Source: Bacteroidota bacterium (GTDB lineage: Bacteria; Bacteroidota; Bacteroidia; Chitinophagales; Chitinophagaceae). From it: 15,741 bases of DNA. The stretch spans positions 1 to 15,741 of the forward strand of contig JAEZLJ010000149.1 of NCBI GenBank assembly GCA_023415275.1, read 5' to 3'. Made by a program: the position numbers and the translations under genes. The notes under the pieces are model-generated. The model was not told the origin of the DNA. It worked only from the letters and a program-made list of their open reading frames with translations, and searched no databases. Shown in pieces: positions 1 through 7,815 of this stretch (position 1 is the first letter of the stretch; each line of letters starts with the position of its first letter).

Positions 1-1
1 G

Positions 2-883
2 CATTACGAGATGACCAGGCAGGCATTACGTTCAGGCAAACATGTTATTTGTGAAAAGCCTGCTGCCTTAACACTGGAACAGGCTATAGAGGTGCATGAA
101 CTGGCCATGCAGTCGAATTTATTGTACGTGGTCAATTTGATGCAGCGGTACAATCCTTTGTACCACAAGGTAAAGAACATAATCGAGGAGAAGATATTAG
201 GTGAGTTTCTTCATGGCTATTTTGAAAACTATGCCAGCGATGAATACCTGGATGAAGAGCATTGGTTTTGGAAGGAAAGCATGAGTGGAGGCATCTTTAT
301 TGAACACGGGGTTCATTTCTTTGACATGTTCACCGGTTGGTTAGGGAAAGGGGAAGTGATCAACGCCATAGAGTTGAAGCGGCCTGGAATCACTACATCC
401 ATTACAGACCGCGTACAGGCTACCATATTATACCAGCTCGGTATTGTAAACTTCTACCATGGCTTTGACCAGCCAAAGATCCTGGACAGGCAGGAAATGC
501 GTTTGCAATTTGAAAGGGGTGATATCACACTGTATGAATGGGTGCCCGTATCACTGAAACTTCATGGCATACTTAAACAGGATGACAAAGAAAGGCTAAT
601 GAAATTGCTGGATCCTGTGGCAATAAATGTTGACGTTTCTTCTGAAGAGATGAAACAGGCAAAGGGAAGATTCAAAGAGATAAATTATAACGATGTAGTG
701 ACCCTGCATTACAAGAGCCACAAGGAAAAGGTAGCATTGTACCAACAATTATTAACAGATATGCTCGAGGATCAATGGCAATGGATGAGGAGCAGGTTCC
801 ACACGAGGGTTATAGATGGAAACAATGCGGTAGCATCTTTACAAGTTGCTGTCCAGGCCAAACAAAAAGCTTTACATTTTTAA
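2..883 (+). CDS. Gfo/Idh/MocA-family NAD(P)-dependent oxidoreductase, 5' partial
   Basis: C-terminal part of a sugar or inositol dehydrogenase-type oxidoreductase. The frame is open to the window edge, so the ATG at 11 is probably internal: the translation around it (HYEMTRQALRSGKHVICEKP) matches the end of the Rossmann domain of this family, and roughly the first 70-90 residues (including the nucleotide-binding GxGxxG) lie upstream. Numbered from the ATG at 11, the conserved EKP lies at 15-17, and the substrate-domain motif with GG (93-94), EHGVH (98-102) and D105 carries the likely catalytic His102. The family oxidises or reduces a hydroxyl on sugars or related polyols using NAD(P). It has no visible secretion signal, so it is probably cytoplasmic. 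It sits 10 bp before the permease gene and is likely co-transcribed with the importer, suggesting it acts on the imported sugar. The family call is strong; the substrate is unknown. Confidence 0.88.
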   Translation, partial: HYEMTRQALRSGKHVICEKPAALTLEQAIEVHELAMQSNLLYVVNLMQRYNPLYHKVKNIIEEKILGEFLHGYFENYASDEYLDEEHWFWKESMSGGIFIEHGVHFFDMFTGWLGKGEVINAIELKRPGITTSITDRVQATILYQLGIVNFYHGFDQPKILDRQEMRLQFERGDITLYEWVPVSLKLHGILKQDDKERLMKLLDPVAINVDVSSEEMKQAKGRFKEINYNDVVTLHYKSHKEKVALYQQLLTDMLEDQWQWMRSRFHTRVIDGNNAVASLQVAVQAKQKALHF

Positions 884-893
884 GAAGGAATGT

Positions 894-1790
894 ATGTCAA
901 CTACCTTATCCCCGCATATTACTAAAACAGGAAAACGTAGGGCAAAACTATTGCCCTACCTGATGGTATCACCCTACCTGTTATTTGTTTCTGTATTCGT
1001 GGTATTTCCGGTGTTATTCTGCCTCTTCCTCACTTTTCATAAATGGAACATCATTGCACCCATGCAATTTGCAGGGATAGATAATTATTCACGTCTATTC
1101 CAGGACCGGCTATTCTGGAAGGCCATTGGGAATACGCTGAAGTTCCTGCTGCTACACATACCATTACAATTGGTTGTATCCTTATCACTTGCGTGGCTGT
1201 TGAACCAGAAGATCAGGGCAACTTCTTTTTTCAGGGCTTCGTTTTTCATGCCCGTGATAGTGTCAGGGGTAGTGGTAACTATCCTCTGGCAGCAATTGCT
1301 GGGATATGATTCGGGTTTAATCAATAAGCTATTGTTGGCCATTGGAGGGAATAAGGTAGGCTGGTTGGTAGATCCGGATATGGCCATATATTCTATTGCG
1401 GTAATGGCTACCTGGAAAAACGTAGGACTTTACGTGATACTGTTCCTGATAGGACTGCAAACTGTGCCACCCCAGTATTATGAAGCAGCAGAGCTGGATG
1501 GGGCTTCGAGATGGCAGCAATTTTACCACATTACCCTGCCCATGATCAATCCCACTATATTCATGGTGGTGATATTATCCACTATCGGGGGATTCTCGCT
1601 TTTTATAGAGCCTTACATCATGACAGGCGGTGGACCATTGAATACCACACTATCAGCAGTACTCTATATATACAAGCAGGCTTTCCAGTATTATAATATG
1701 GGTTATTCAGCCACACTGGGATTCTTTTATGCCATTATGATCATGACTGTGGTGGTGTTGCAGAAAAAATTCATTGAAAAGGAAGTATAG
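894..1790 (+). CDS. ABC sugar transporter permease, MalF/UgpA type
   Basis: Inner-membrane subunit of a carbohydrate ABC importer (298 aa). The ATG at 894 is chosen over the in-frame ATG at 846 because the latter lies inside the preceding gene, whereas 894 is preceded by AAGGAA at 885-890. The protein has a short basic N-terminus and about six hydrophobic segments (roughly residues 23-47, 82-104, 117-137, 162-188, 222-240, 268-290). The cytoplasmic EAA loop, which docks onto the ATPase, begins EAAELDGA at 197-204 and continues to the conserved LP at 215-216. The motif GGGPLN at 245-250 is typical of MalF/UgpA-type permeases. It lacks the extended N-terminus of E. coli MalF and so resembles the short UgpA/LacF class. 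It is followed after 1 bp by the partner permease, with which it should form the channel heterodimer. The transported sugar cannot be deduced. Confidence 0.93.
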   Translation: MSTTLSPHITKTGKRRAKLLPYLMVSPYLLFVSVFVVFPVLFCLFLTFHKWNIIAPMQFAGIDNYSRLFQDRLFWKAIGNTLKFLLLHIPLQLVVSLSLAWLLNQKIRATSFFRASFFMPVIVSGVVVTILWQQLLGYDSGLINKLLLAIGGNKVGWLVDPDMAIYSIAVMATWKNVGLYVILFLIGLQTVPPQYYEAAELDGASRWQQFYHITLPMINPTIFMVVILSTIGGFSLFIEPYIMTGGGPLNTTLSAVLYIYKQAFQYYNMGYSATLGFFYAIMIMTVVVLQKKFIEKEV

Positions 1791-1791
1791 T

Positions 1792-2619
1792 ATGACCGGA
1801 AACATCCAAATAAGAAAAGTACTGACTTACCTGGCATTAGGACTGGCGGTCATCACCTTTATCTATCCCTTTATCTGGATGATCGGGGCTTCGCTGGCGC
1901 CACTACATGAAGTGGGGAATCTAAAATTCTTGCCCCGGCATCCTACACTGAGCAATTTTCAACTGATGATTGAAAAGATCCCAATCGGACGTTCTCTTTT
2001 TAATAGCCTGTTGGTTGCAATGTTGACCACTTCATTGGTATTGCTGACAGGATCTACCGTAGGATATGCGCTTGCAAAAATGCAATTCAGGGGACGACAA
2101 TTGATCTTTTACGTGATCGTTTTTACCATGTCTCTTCCTTTCCAAATTACACTGATTCCAAACTACATTACCATGGTGAACCTACACCTGGTGAACACTT
2201 ACCTGGCACTGGTCATTCCGTTTGCTGTGAGTGCCTTTGCCATATTAATGTTCAGGCAGGCCTTCCAGGGATTGCCACAGGCCCTGATTGATGCCGCAAG
2301 GCTGGATGGATGTTCGGAGCTGGGTATTATTTTCAGGATACTCTGGCCTAACATCAAGCCTACGATTATCACAGTAGCCATACTCACGTTCATTGGCTCA
2401 TGGAACGAAGTGCTTTGGCCCCTGATAGTGATACGCAATGAACAATTAATGACCATGCCGCAACTGGTGACCCTTTTTGCAGTAGGTGGCCGCGCCGATA
2501 GCCAGTTAGGGGTGAAGATAGCAGCGGCAGTGTTACTGGCGCTCCCGGTGATGATCGCGTTCCTGTTTTTTCAAAAGCTTTTTATACAAAGCATGGCTTC
2601 CACAGGCCTGAAAGACTGA
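1792..2619 (+). CDS. ABC sugar transporter permease, MalG/UgpE type
   Basis: Second inner-membrane subunit of the same importer (275 aa). The ATG at 1792 is preferred to the one at 1774: it follows AAGGAAG (1779-1785) at good spacing and starts 1 bp after the upstream stop, suggesting translational coupling. Six hydrophobic segments are visible (about 10-33, 70-95, 103-125, 134-155, 190-212, 241-263). The EAA loop has the family form DAARLDG at 167-173, followed by the I-L-P-like stretch ending at W185-P186. The SWNE motif at 203-206 is characteristic of MalG/UgpE proteins. The C-terminus (ASTGLKD) corresponds to the short conserved tail of this subunit. It would pair with the upstream permease and contact the MalK-type ATPase encoded at the end of the operon. 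Confidence 0.93.
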   Translation: MTGNIQIRKVLTYLALGLAVITFIYPFIWMIGASLAPLHEVGNLKFLPRHPTLSNFQLMIEKIPIGRSLFNSLLVAMLTTSLVLLTGSTVGYALAKMQFRGRQLIFYVIVFTMSLPFQITLIPNYITMVNLHLVNTYLALVIPFAVSAFAILMFRQAFQGLPQALIDAARLDGCSELGIIFRILWPNIKPTIITVAILTFIGSWNEVLWPLIVIRNEQLMTMPQLVTLFAVGGRADSQLGVKIAAAVLLALPVMIAFLFFQKLFIQSMASTGLKD

Positions 2620-2638
2620 CCTTGTAATTTGACAATAA

Positions 2639-4063
2639 ATGAAAATTAATAAGAGTTCTATACGGTTATTTGCCTCTCCTGCAGCAGTGATCAACCAATA
2701 CCTGCATCTGCCTGGGCCAGATCGCATCACCCAAACTATAGAACGCGTGGAAAAGCTCTCGGAAAAAGATGTGCAGGCCATCCTTAAAGAAGTGGTACAG
2801 GAATTTTCCTGCAGGCACAGAAACATTGAGGAAGTATGGTTTGAAAACTTTCAAAAAGCCAGTGGTTCTTATTCAGGAAATACTTCCCGGTTTTCAAGGG
2901 AAAGGAAATTATTAACCGGATCATTCTTTACAAAAGAATATTCCATTCAGGCTGCTGCCCTCTTTAATCCTTCTATTGTTCCCCATCCCGACCAATCTGG
3001 TACCAGGGCCGGCGAGCAGCGTTTCATTATGAGTCTTCGCGCTACAGGTGAAGGCCATATATCTTCCGTTGTCTTTAAAACAGGAATGATAGATGATACA
3101 GGCCGCATTTCATTGGATGAAGGGCCCGCCTATTACACGAAGCTGGAAAAGAATACTGAAAAGAAATATACCCTTGATTTTATAAAGGAACGAGCAGCAT
3201 TCTTTCCACAGTTCAACCAGGACATCTTAAATGTACTGCCAGGAAGTTTTACAGCCACAGAGGCAATTACTGCAGCACGGGTAGCCTCTGAAAAGGATGG
3301 TAACGAGCGATCATTGCAAATACTGGAAGAAATACTTGACACCAATTATGAGTTAAAACCTTCTGCTTCACTTCCCATGATGGAAAAGGTGATCTTTCCG
3401 AACGCAAGTGCAGAGTCAATGGGCATGGAAGATGTAAGGCTGGTAAAGTTTACACATGAAAATGGAAAGACCTGCTACTACGGAACTTATACGGCTTATG
3501 ATGGCCATCATATCAGGACACAACTAATAGAAACAAAGGATTTTGATGTGTTTACCATTAGCACCTTATATGGAAAAGCGGTTTCAGACAAGGGCATGGC
3601 ATTGCTGCCAGAAAAGGTCAATGGAAAATATGTGATGATCTCCAGGCAGGGCGGGGAAAAGATCAATATTATGTTCTCCGAGAATTTATACCGGTGGGAT
3701 AATTACCAGTTGCTGATGGAACCGCAATACCCCTGGGAGATGGTGCAATTGGGCAACTGCGGTTCGCCCATTAAAACAGAAAGAGGATGGCTATTACTTA
3801 CACATGGTGTGGGGGCTATGAGAACCTATGTGATCAGCGCTATACTGCTGGACCTGCAAGACCCTTCGAAGATCATTGGTAGAATGAAACGTCCACTGAT
3901 CAAAGCAGATGAAACAGAGCGGGAAGGCTATGTGCCAAACGTAGTATATACCTGCGGATGTTTGAGGCATGGGTCTTTGTTGCTGATCCCCTATGCTGTT
4001 TCAGATTCAGCAACAGGATTTGTAACAGTAGACATAAATGCATTACTGGAAGAGATGAATTAA
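2639..4063 (+). CDS. GH130-family enzyme, long form (474 aa), probable beta-mannoside-active
   Basis: Predicted five-bladed beta-propeller enzyme of glycoside hydrolase family 130, which contains beta-mannoside phosphorylases and some beta-1,2-mannosidases. Family motifs are visible in order: FNPS (109-112), RATGEGH (134-140), the catalytic-Asp motif EDVR (264-267, D265), SRQGG (335-339), GNCGSP (372-377) with GWLLLTHGVG (383-392), and VPNVVYTCG (432-440). Compared with the shorter GH130 at 5375 it has about 100 extra N-terminal residues and a mostly helical insertion of about 80 residues (roughly 165-250) before the catalytic Asp. No signal peptide is seen, so it is predicted cytoplasmic. 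It lies 19 bp after the MalG gene and 10 bp before the lipoprotein gene. Whether it is a phosphorylase or a hydrolase depends on phosphate-binding residues that cannot be assigned confidently by eye. Family call strong, linkage specificity unknown. Confidence 0.85.
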   Translation: MKINKSSIRLFASPAAVINQYLHLPGPDRITQTIERVEKLSEKDVQAILKEVVQEFSCRHRNIEEVWFENFQKASGSYSGNTSRFSRERKLLTGSFFTKEYSIQAAALFNPSIVPHPDQSGTRAGEQRFIMSLRATGEGHISSVVFKTGMIDDTGRISLDEGPAYYTKLEKNTEKKYTLDFIKERAAFFPQFNQDILNVLPGSFTATEAITAARVASEKDGNERSLQILEEILDTNYELKPSASLPMMEKVIFPNASAESMGMEDVRLVKFTHENGKTCYYGTYTAYDGHHIRTQLIETKDFDVFTISTLYGKAVSDKGMALLPEKVNGKYVMISRQGGEKINIMFSENLYRWDNYQLLMEPQYPWEMVQLGNCGSPIKTERGWLLLTHGVGAMRTYVISAILLDLQDPSKIIGRMKRPLIKADETEREGYVPNVVYTCGCLRHGSLLLIPYAVSDSATGFVTVDINALLEEMN

Positions 4064-4073
4064 TCAACTTATT

Positions 4074-5378
4074 ATGAAAAAAGAATTGCAATTCCTCATT
4101 TGCCTTTTTGCCATCAGCTGCATGGCAGCCACATGTAAAAAGCAAAGCAATAGCGCCCCTGTGCCTTCGGCAGATTCATCGCTGGTGAATTTGCGCCACC
4201 TCAATTATTTGTATACACCATTTCAATTATCTGGTGAAGATGTAGCGGGCATATATATTTATTCAGAAGCACCCGATTATCACCTGGTGGGTGATGCAGA
4301 TGAAGGTTTTACCTGCGTGGACGACGTGGCCAGGGCCCTGCAGGTTTATTGCAGGAGCAAAACCTTTACTTCGGACACTGCAGTTCAGAACAAGGCCTTA
4401 CACCTGACCAGGTTCTTATTGGGTATGCAATCGGCTAATGGATACTTTTACAATTTTGTATTTCCAAACCTGACCATCAATACCAGTGGTTCAACGAGTA
4501 CCAACACAGCTAATTGGTGGTCATGGCGTGCCTTGTATGCACTATCGGAATCAGTGCCAAAGATCAGGGCTAAGGATGCAACCCTCGGTACGCGTATAGA
4601 TGCTTCAATTGAAAAGCTGGTCACGCGCATCAAAGCAGACCTGGTGAACATACCCAAGGATCCGGAAATAGTAAAAGGCATTATAGTTCCCAAATGGTTA
4701 CCAGCCGGTAGTGGCACTGACCAGGCAGCGATATTGATACTTGGCCTGATACCTTATGCCACTACGAATAATGATGCAACGATCAGGAACTACATACAAA
4801 AGCTGGCTGATGGCCTAGCCCTTATGCAGCAAGGAGATGCTACCCATTTTCCATATTCTTGTATTTTAAGCTGGGCCAATACCTGGCATGCCTATGGCAG
4901 CGACCAGGCCTTTGCATTAATGAAGGCAGGACAGTATTTAGGAGACCCTTCCTATACGGCAAAGGGTATGGCAGAAGTGGATAATTTTTATACATGGCTG
5001 TTGAAGAATGGAATGAAGTCATCATTTGTAGTGGAAAGCAATGGGAGTGAAATACGACTTAGCAGTGAGAAAACTTATGAGCAGATAGCCTATGGCATCC
5101 GGCCGATGGTTTCGGCAGCCACTGAGGCTTACAGGACCACACAGCAAGACAAATACGCAGATATTGCAGGTCACCTGGCAGCTTGGTTTTTCGGAGCAAA
5201 CGATGCACAGACCAATATGTATTCCACGGAGACAGGTAGAGGTTTTGATGGTATTCAATCATCGACCTCTATTAATAGAAATTCAGGCGCCGAATCAACT
5301 ATTGAGGCATTGCTGGCCATGCAACTAGTAGATGAGTACCCTGCTATCAGATCAGCTCTAATGAAATATAAAAAATGA
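4074..5378 (+). CDS. Lipoprotein with predicted (alpha/alpha) toroid, glycosidase-like fold
   Basis: A 434-aa exported protein. Residues 1-20 form a lipoprotein signal peptide; Cys21 followed by KKQ is the likeliest lipidation site (Cys16 is an alternative). No acidic surface-export signal directly follows the Cys, so a periplasm-facing anchor is plausible but unproven. The mature part is rich in amphipathic helix pairs with Trp/Tyr/Gly loops (for example NWWSWRALYAL at 147-157 and WANTWHAYGSDQA at 267-279), as in (alpha/alpha)6 toroids of glycosidases and sugar epimerases. The most conserved-looking stretches are DEGFTCVDDVARAL (76-89, acidic D83 and D84), WFFGAND (371-377) and NRNSGAESTIEALL (401-414). 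I cannot assign a CAZy family. The DD-x-ARAL motif resembles a domain I recall from proteins encoded beside GH130 genes in other phyla. The stop overlaps the next start (ATGA, 5375-5378). A role on extracytoplasmic glycan is inferred from context. Confidence 0.75.
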   Translation: MKKELQFLICLFAISCMAATCKKQSNSAPVPSADSSLVNLRHLNYLYTPFQLSGEDVAGIYIYSEAPDYHLVGDADEGFTCVDDVARALQVYCRSKTFTSDTAVQNKALHLTRFLLGMQSANGYFYNFVFPNLTINTSGSTSTNTANWWSWRALYALSESVPKIRAKDATLGTRIDASIEKLVTRIKADLVNIPKDPEIVKGIIVPKWLPAGSGTDQAAILILGLIPYATTNNDATIRNYIQKLADGLALMQQGDATHFPYSCILSWANTWHAYGSDQAFALMKAGQYLGDPSYTAKGMAEVDNFYTWLLKNGMKSSFVVESNGSEIRLSSEKTYEQIAYGIRPMVSAATEAYRTTQQDKYADIAGHLAAWFFGANDAQTNMYSTETGRGFDGIQSSTSINRNSGAESTIEALLAMQLVDEYPAIRSALMKYKK

Positions 5379-6508
5379 TGGAAGCCATAGTATCAGATCA
5401 GATCATTCTATCACCCTTAGATATTGACCTATCCTATTCTCCTATACGCAATGGGCTACATGCACCTACTTATGTATTAGGCGCCTTTAACCCCGGTTTA
5501 TGCCGGCTGCCAAATGGCAACCTGCTGATGATGGTGCGGGTGGCTGAAGCCCTGGTAAATCCAGTTGAAAATGGACAGGCTCATTGTATCCGTTGGGAAA
5601 ATGGCCAGTATACTATGGATGCGTGGGACCTATCTGAGGTTACGATGAATGACCCACGCAAGTTCAGTATTAACAACTACAACTTCCCTGTATTTGCCCT
5701 CACTTCCCTATCCTGGCTTTTGCCGGTTGAATTGAACCAGGATGGATCAGCCATTGTGCACATGCATTATGATAAGATCATTGCGCCAGCGGCCACCAGC
5801 CAGGAATATGGAATTGAAGATGCAAGGATATCGGCTATTGATGGACGTTATTACATGACCACCTGCTGCGTGAGTGCTGAGCGTCACTCCACTATGTTGT
5901 ATGTATCTGAAGACGGTTTGAATTATACAAGTCTTGGCATTGTGCTGGATCATCAGAATAAGGACATGCTTTTATTTGAAGGCACAATAGCAGGTCAGTA
6001 TTACGCCCTGACGCGCCCATTGGGTGAATGTTATTTTGCTTCATCACCTACCTCTCCGTATCACCCAGGTGCTGCCATCCACCTGGCCTCCTCGCCTGAC
6101 CTTTTACATTGGAAGCCCTCTGATCATGCCTTTCTCAGGGCACGGAAATCTTCCCTATCAAATGTAAAGATCGGGGGCGGCACACCTCCCATTTTAACTG
6201 ACGATGGATGGCTCATGCTTTATCATGGTGTCGAAAACAATTCTGAAGTAGGAACTTACCGGACATTCTGGGCTTTGCTGGACAAAACAAATCCATCCAT
6301 CATAATCAACCTGGAAGACACGCTTCCTTTGCTGGAAGCCAACGCACAGTTAACAACCAGCATGCAAAGCCAGGTCTATCTGAATGACGTAGTTTTTACT
6401 ACCGGCATAGCCAGCCATGGAAATGAGTATATATTGGCTTCAGGTGAACTCGACCTGGCCTGCCGCATCACCAGGATAAAAAAGAATATTTTTAAGCATC
6501 ATAACTAA
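5375..6508 (+). CDS. GH130-family enzyme, short form (377 aa), probable beta-mannoside phosphorylase or mannosidase
   Basis: Second GH130 enzyme of the operon, close to the usual length of characterised phosphorylases. Motifs in order: FNPG (39-42), MVRVAE (53-58), the catalytic-Asp motif IEDARIS (147-153, D149), LTRPLG (212-217), SSPDLLHW (239-246), IGGGTPPILTDDGWLMLYHG (266-285), VVFTTGI (339-345) and a closing ASGELDLACR (355-364) where phosphorylases carry a comparable acidic motif. No signal peptide, so predicted cytoplasmic. The start ATG at 5375 overlaps the upstream stop; ATG at 5378 is an equally possible start one codon later. The protein is clearly divergent from the 474-aa GH130 two genes upstream, so the two probably act on different linkages or chain positions rather than being a recent duplicate. 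Specificity cannot be read from sequence alone. Confidence 0.87.
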   Translation: MMEAIVSDQIILSPLDIDLSYSPIRNGLHAPTYVLGAFNPGLCRLPNGNLLMMVRVAEALVNPVENGQAHCIRWENGQYTMDAWDLSEVTMNDPRKFSINNYNFPVFALTSLSWLLPVELNQDGSAIVHMHYDKIIAPAATSQEYGIEDARISAIDGRYYMTTCCVSAERHSTMLYVSEDGLNYTSLGIVLDHQNKDMLLFEGTIAGQYYALTRPLGECYFASSPTSPYHPGAAIHLASSPDLLHWKPSDHAFLRARKSSLSNVKIGGGTPPILTDDGWLMLYHGVENNSEVGTYRTFWALLDKTNPSIIINLEDTLPLLEANAQLTTSMQSQVYLNDVVFTTGIASHGNEYILASGELDLACRITRIKKNIFKHHN

Positions 6509-6512
6509 GCTT

Positions 6513-7664
6513 ATGGCAGAACTTATTTTACAACATATCTCCAAAATCTACCTTGATAGTGAAAAAGGGAAAAGCAGGAAAAAAGCAGTAGATGACATAT
6601 CATTTACAGTTCATGATAAAGAGTTCATGGTGCTGGTAGGGCCCTCAGGATGTGGCAAATCCACATTATTACGAATGATTGCAGGATTGGAAGAGATCAG
6701 TGAAGGTAATTTACTCATTGATGGCAACAGGATGAACGAACGGAGCCCAAGACAAAGAGACATCGCCATGGTGTTTCAAAATTATGCCTTGTACCCGCAC
6801 ATGACCGTATATGATAATATGGCCTTTGGACTCAAGCTTCAAAACTTCAGTAAAAGTGAAATAAGGAAGCGGGTTATGGAAACGGCGCAATTACTGGAAA
6901 TAGAAGATGAATTAAATAAAAGACCTAAAAGCCTTTCAGGCGGGCAGCGACAAAGAGTGGCAATAGGCAGGGCTATTATCAGGCGTCCGAAAGTTTTTCT
7001 TTTCGATGAACCATTGAGTAACCTGGATGCCAAGCTAAGAAGCCAGATGCGCATAGAATTGCAAAGACTGCATCGTGAAATAAATGCCACTATGGTCTAT
7101 GTGACACATGACCAGACTGAAGCCATGACGCTTGGTCACCGGATAGCTGTATTAAATAAGGGAAAGCTGATGCAGCTTGACACACCTATGAACCTGTATG
7201 ACCATCCTGCCAACCAGTTTGTAGCGGGCTTTATTGGCTCCCCTTCCATGAACTTTCTAAAAGGCCATATAAAACAAGAAAAGGATCTATTTTTTGAACA
7301 TGTATCAGGCCAAATCAGGGTATTGCTGGAAGGTACAGCCAGTACTTCTTTACCAGGTTATATCAATCAAGAAGTGATTTTAGGAATAAGGCCTGAACAT
7401 ATTTACCTGCCTGGTGAAGAAGAAATTGCTGATGGCACCCTTGAAGTCATTGCCTTTGAGAATATGGGCAATGAGCAACTCATCTACCTGGCCTTGGGCA
7501 ATCAAAAGATCATTGTGCGAAGACCACAAACACATGAAATAACTATTGGTGACCGTGTAAATGTTTCACTCAGCAGGAATAACCTGTTGTTCATAGAAGA
7601 AAATACCGGAGAGGTCATTGACAAAACCTTACAGGCTAATGCTGCCAGTGCACAAAAGATGTAA
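6513..7664 (+). CDS. ABC transporter ATPase, MalK/UgpC/MsmK type
   Basis: ATP-hydrolysing subunit (383 aa) expected to power the permease pair encoded upstream. All nucleotide-binding motifs are intact: Walker A GPSGCGKST (43-51), Q-loop Q89 within VFQNYALYPHMTV, signature LSGGQRQR (141-148), Walker B VFLFDEP (161-167), D-loop SNLDA (169-173) and switch His199 in VTHDQTEAM. After the ATPase core, a C-terminal TOBE/OB region of about 130 residues includes GIRPEH (291-296), the feature separating MalK/UgpC-type carbohydrate ATPases from other importers. It starts 4 bp after the short GH130 gene, so it is part of the same transcription unit, and nothing on the + strand follows before the convergent kinase gene. 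Such ATPases can serve more than one sugar importer, but the tight linkage favours a dedicated role here. Confidence 0.95.
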   Translation: MAELILQHISKIYLDSEKGKSRKKAVDDISFTVHDKEFMVLVGPSGCGKSTLLRMIAGLEEISEGNLLIDGNRMNERSPRQRDIAMVFQNYALYPHMTVYDNMAFGLKLQNFSKSEIRKRVMETAQLLEIEDELNKRPKSLSGGQRQRVAIGRAIIRRPKVFLFDEPLSNLDAKLRSQMRIELQRLHREINATMVYVTHDQTEAMTLGHRIAVLNKGKLMQLDTPMNLYDHPANQFVAGFIGSPSMNFLKGHIKQEKDLFFEHVSGQIRVLLEGTASTSLPGYINQEVILGIRPEHIYLPGEEEIADGTLEVIAFENMGNEQLIYLALGNQKIIVRRPQTHEITIGDRVNVSLSRNNLLFIEENTGEVIDKTLQANAASAQKM

Positions 7665-7815
7665 TACTAAATAACCAACGCTAGAAATTGATGCTTTCTG
7701 CACTGAAAATAGTCATCGACAAACCTTGTAATTACCTGATTATCCTCCAGGGCTAAGTGATTGCCTCTTCTTTCAAACATTAATTTATCTACTGACGTTA
7801 ATTACAATGTTATTC

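Noticed and set aside
846..893. Upstream in-frame ATG at 846 as the start of the MalF-type permease
   Set aside because: It would overlap the oxidoreductase gene by 38 bp and add 16 residues unlike the family N-terminus, while ATG 894 has an AAGGAA site just before it.
5022..5262. Antisense open frames of 60-80 codons within the toroid lipoprotein gene, and similar ones inside other genes
   Set aside because: They lie entirely within strongly supported genes, have no recognisable motifs or start context, and are ordinary by-products of coding sequence.
7680..7701. Hairpin GC-t-AGAAA / TTTCT-GC after the ATPase gene, considered as the operon terminator
   Set aside because: The stem is bulged and weak and is followed by GCACTGAAAATAG with no T tract, so it does not look like an intrinsic terminator.
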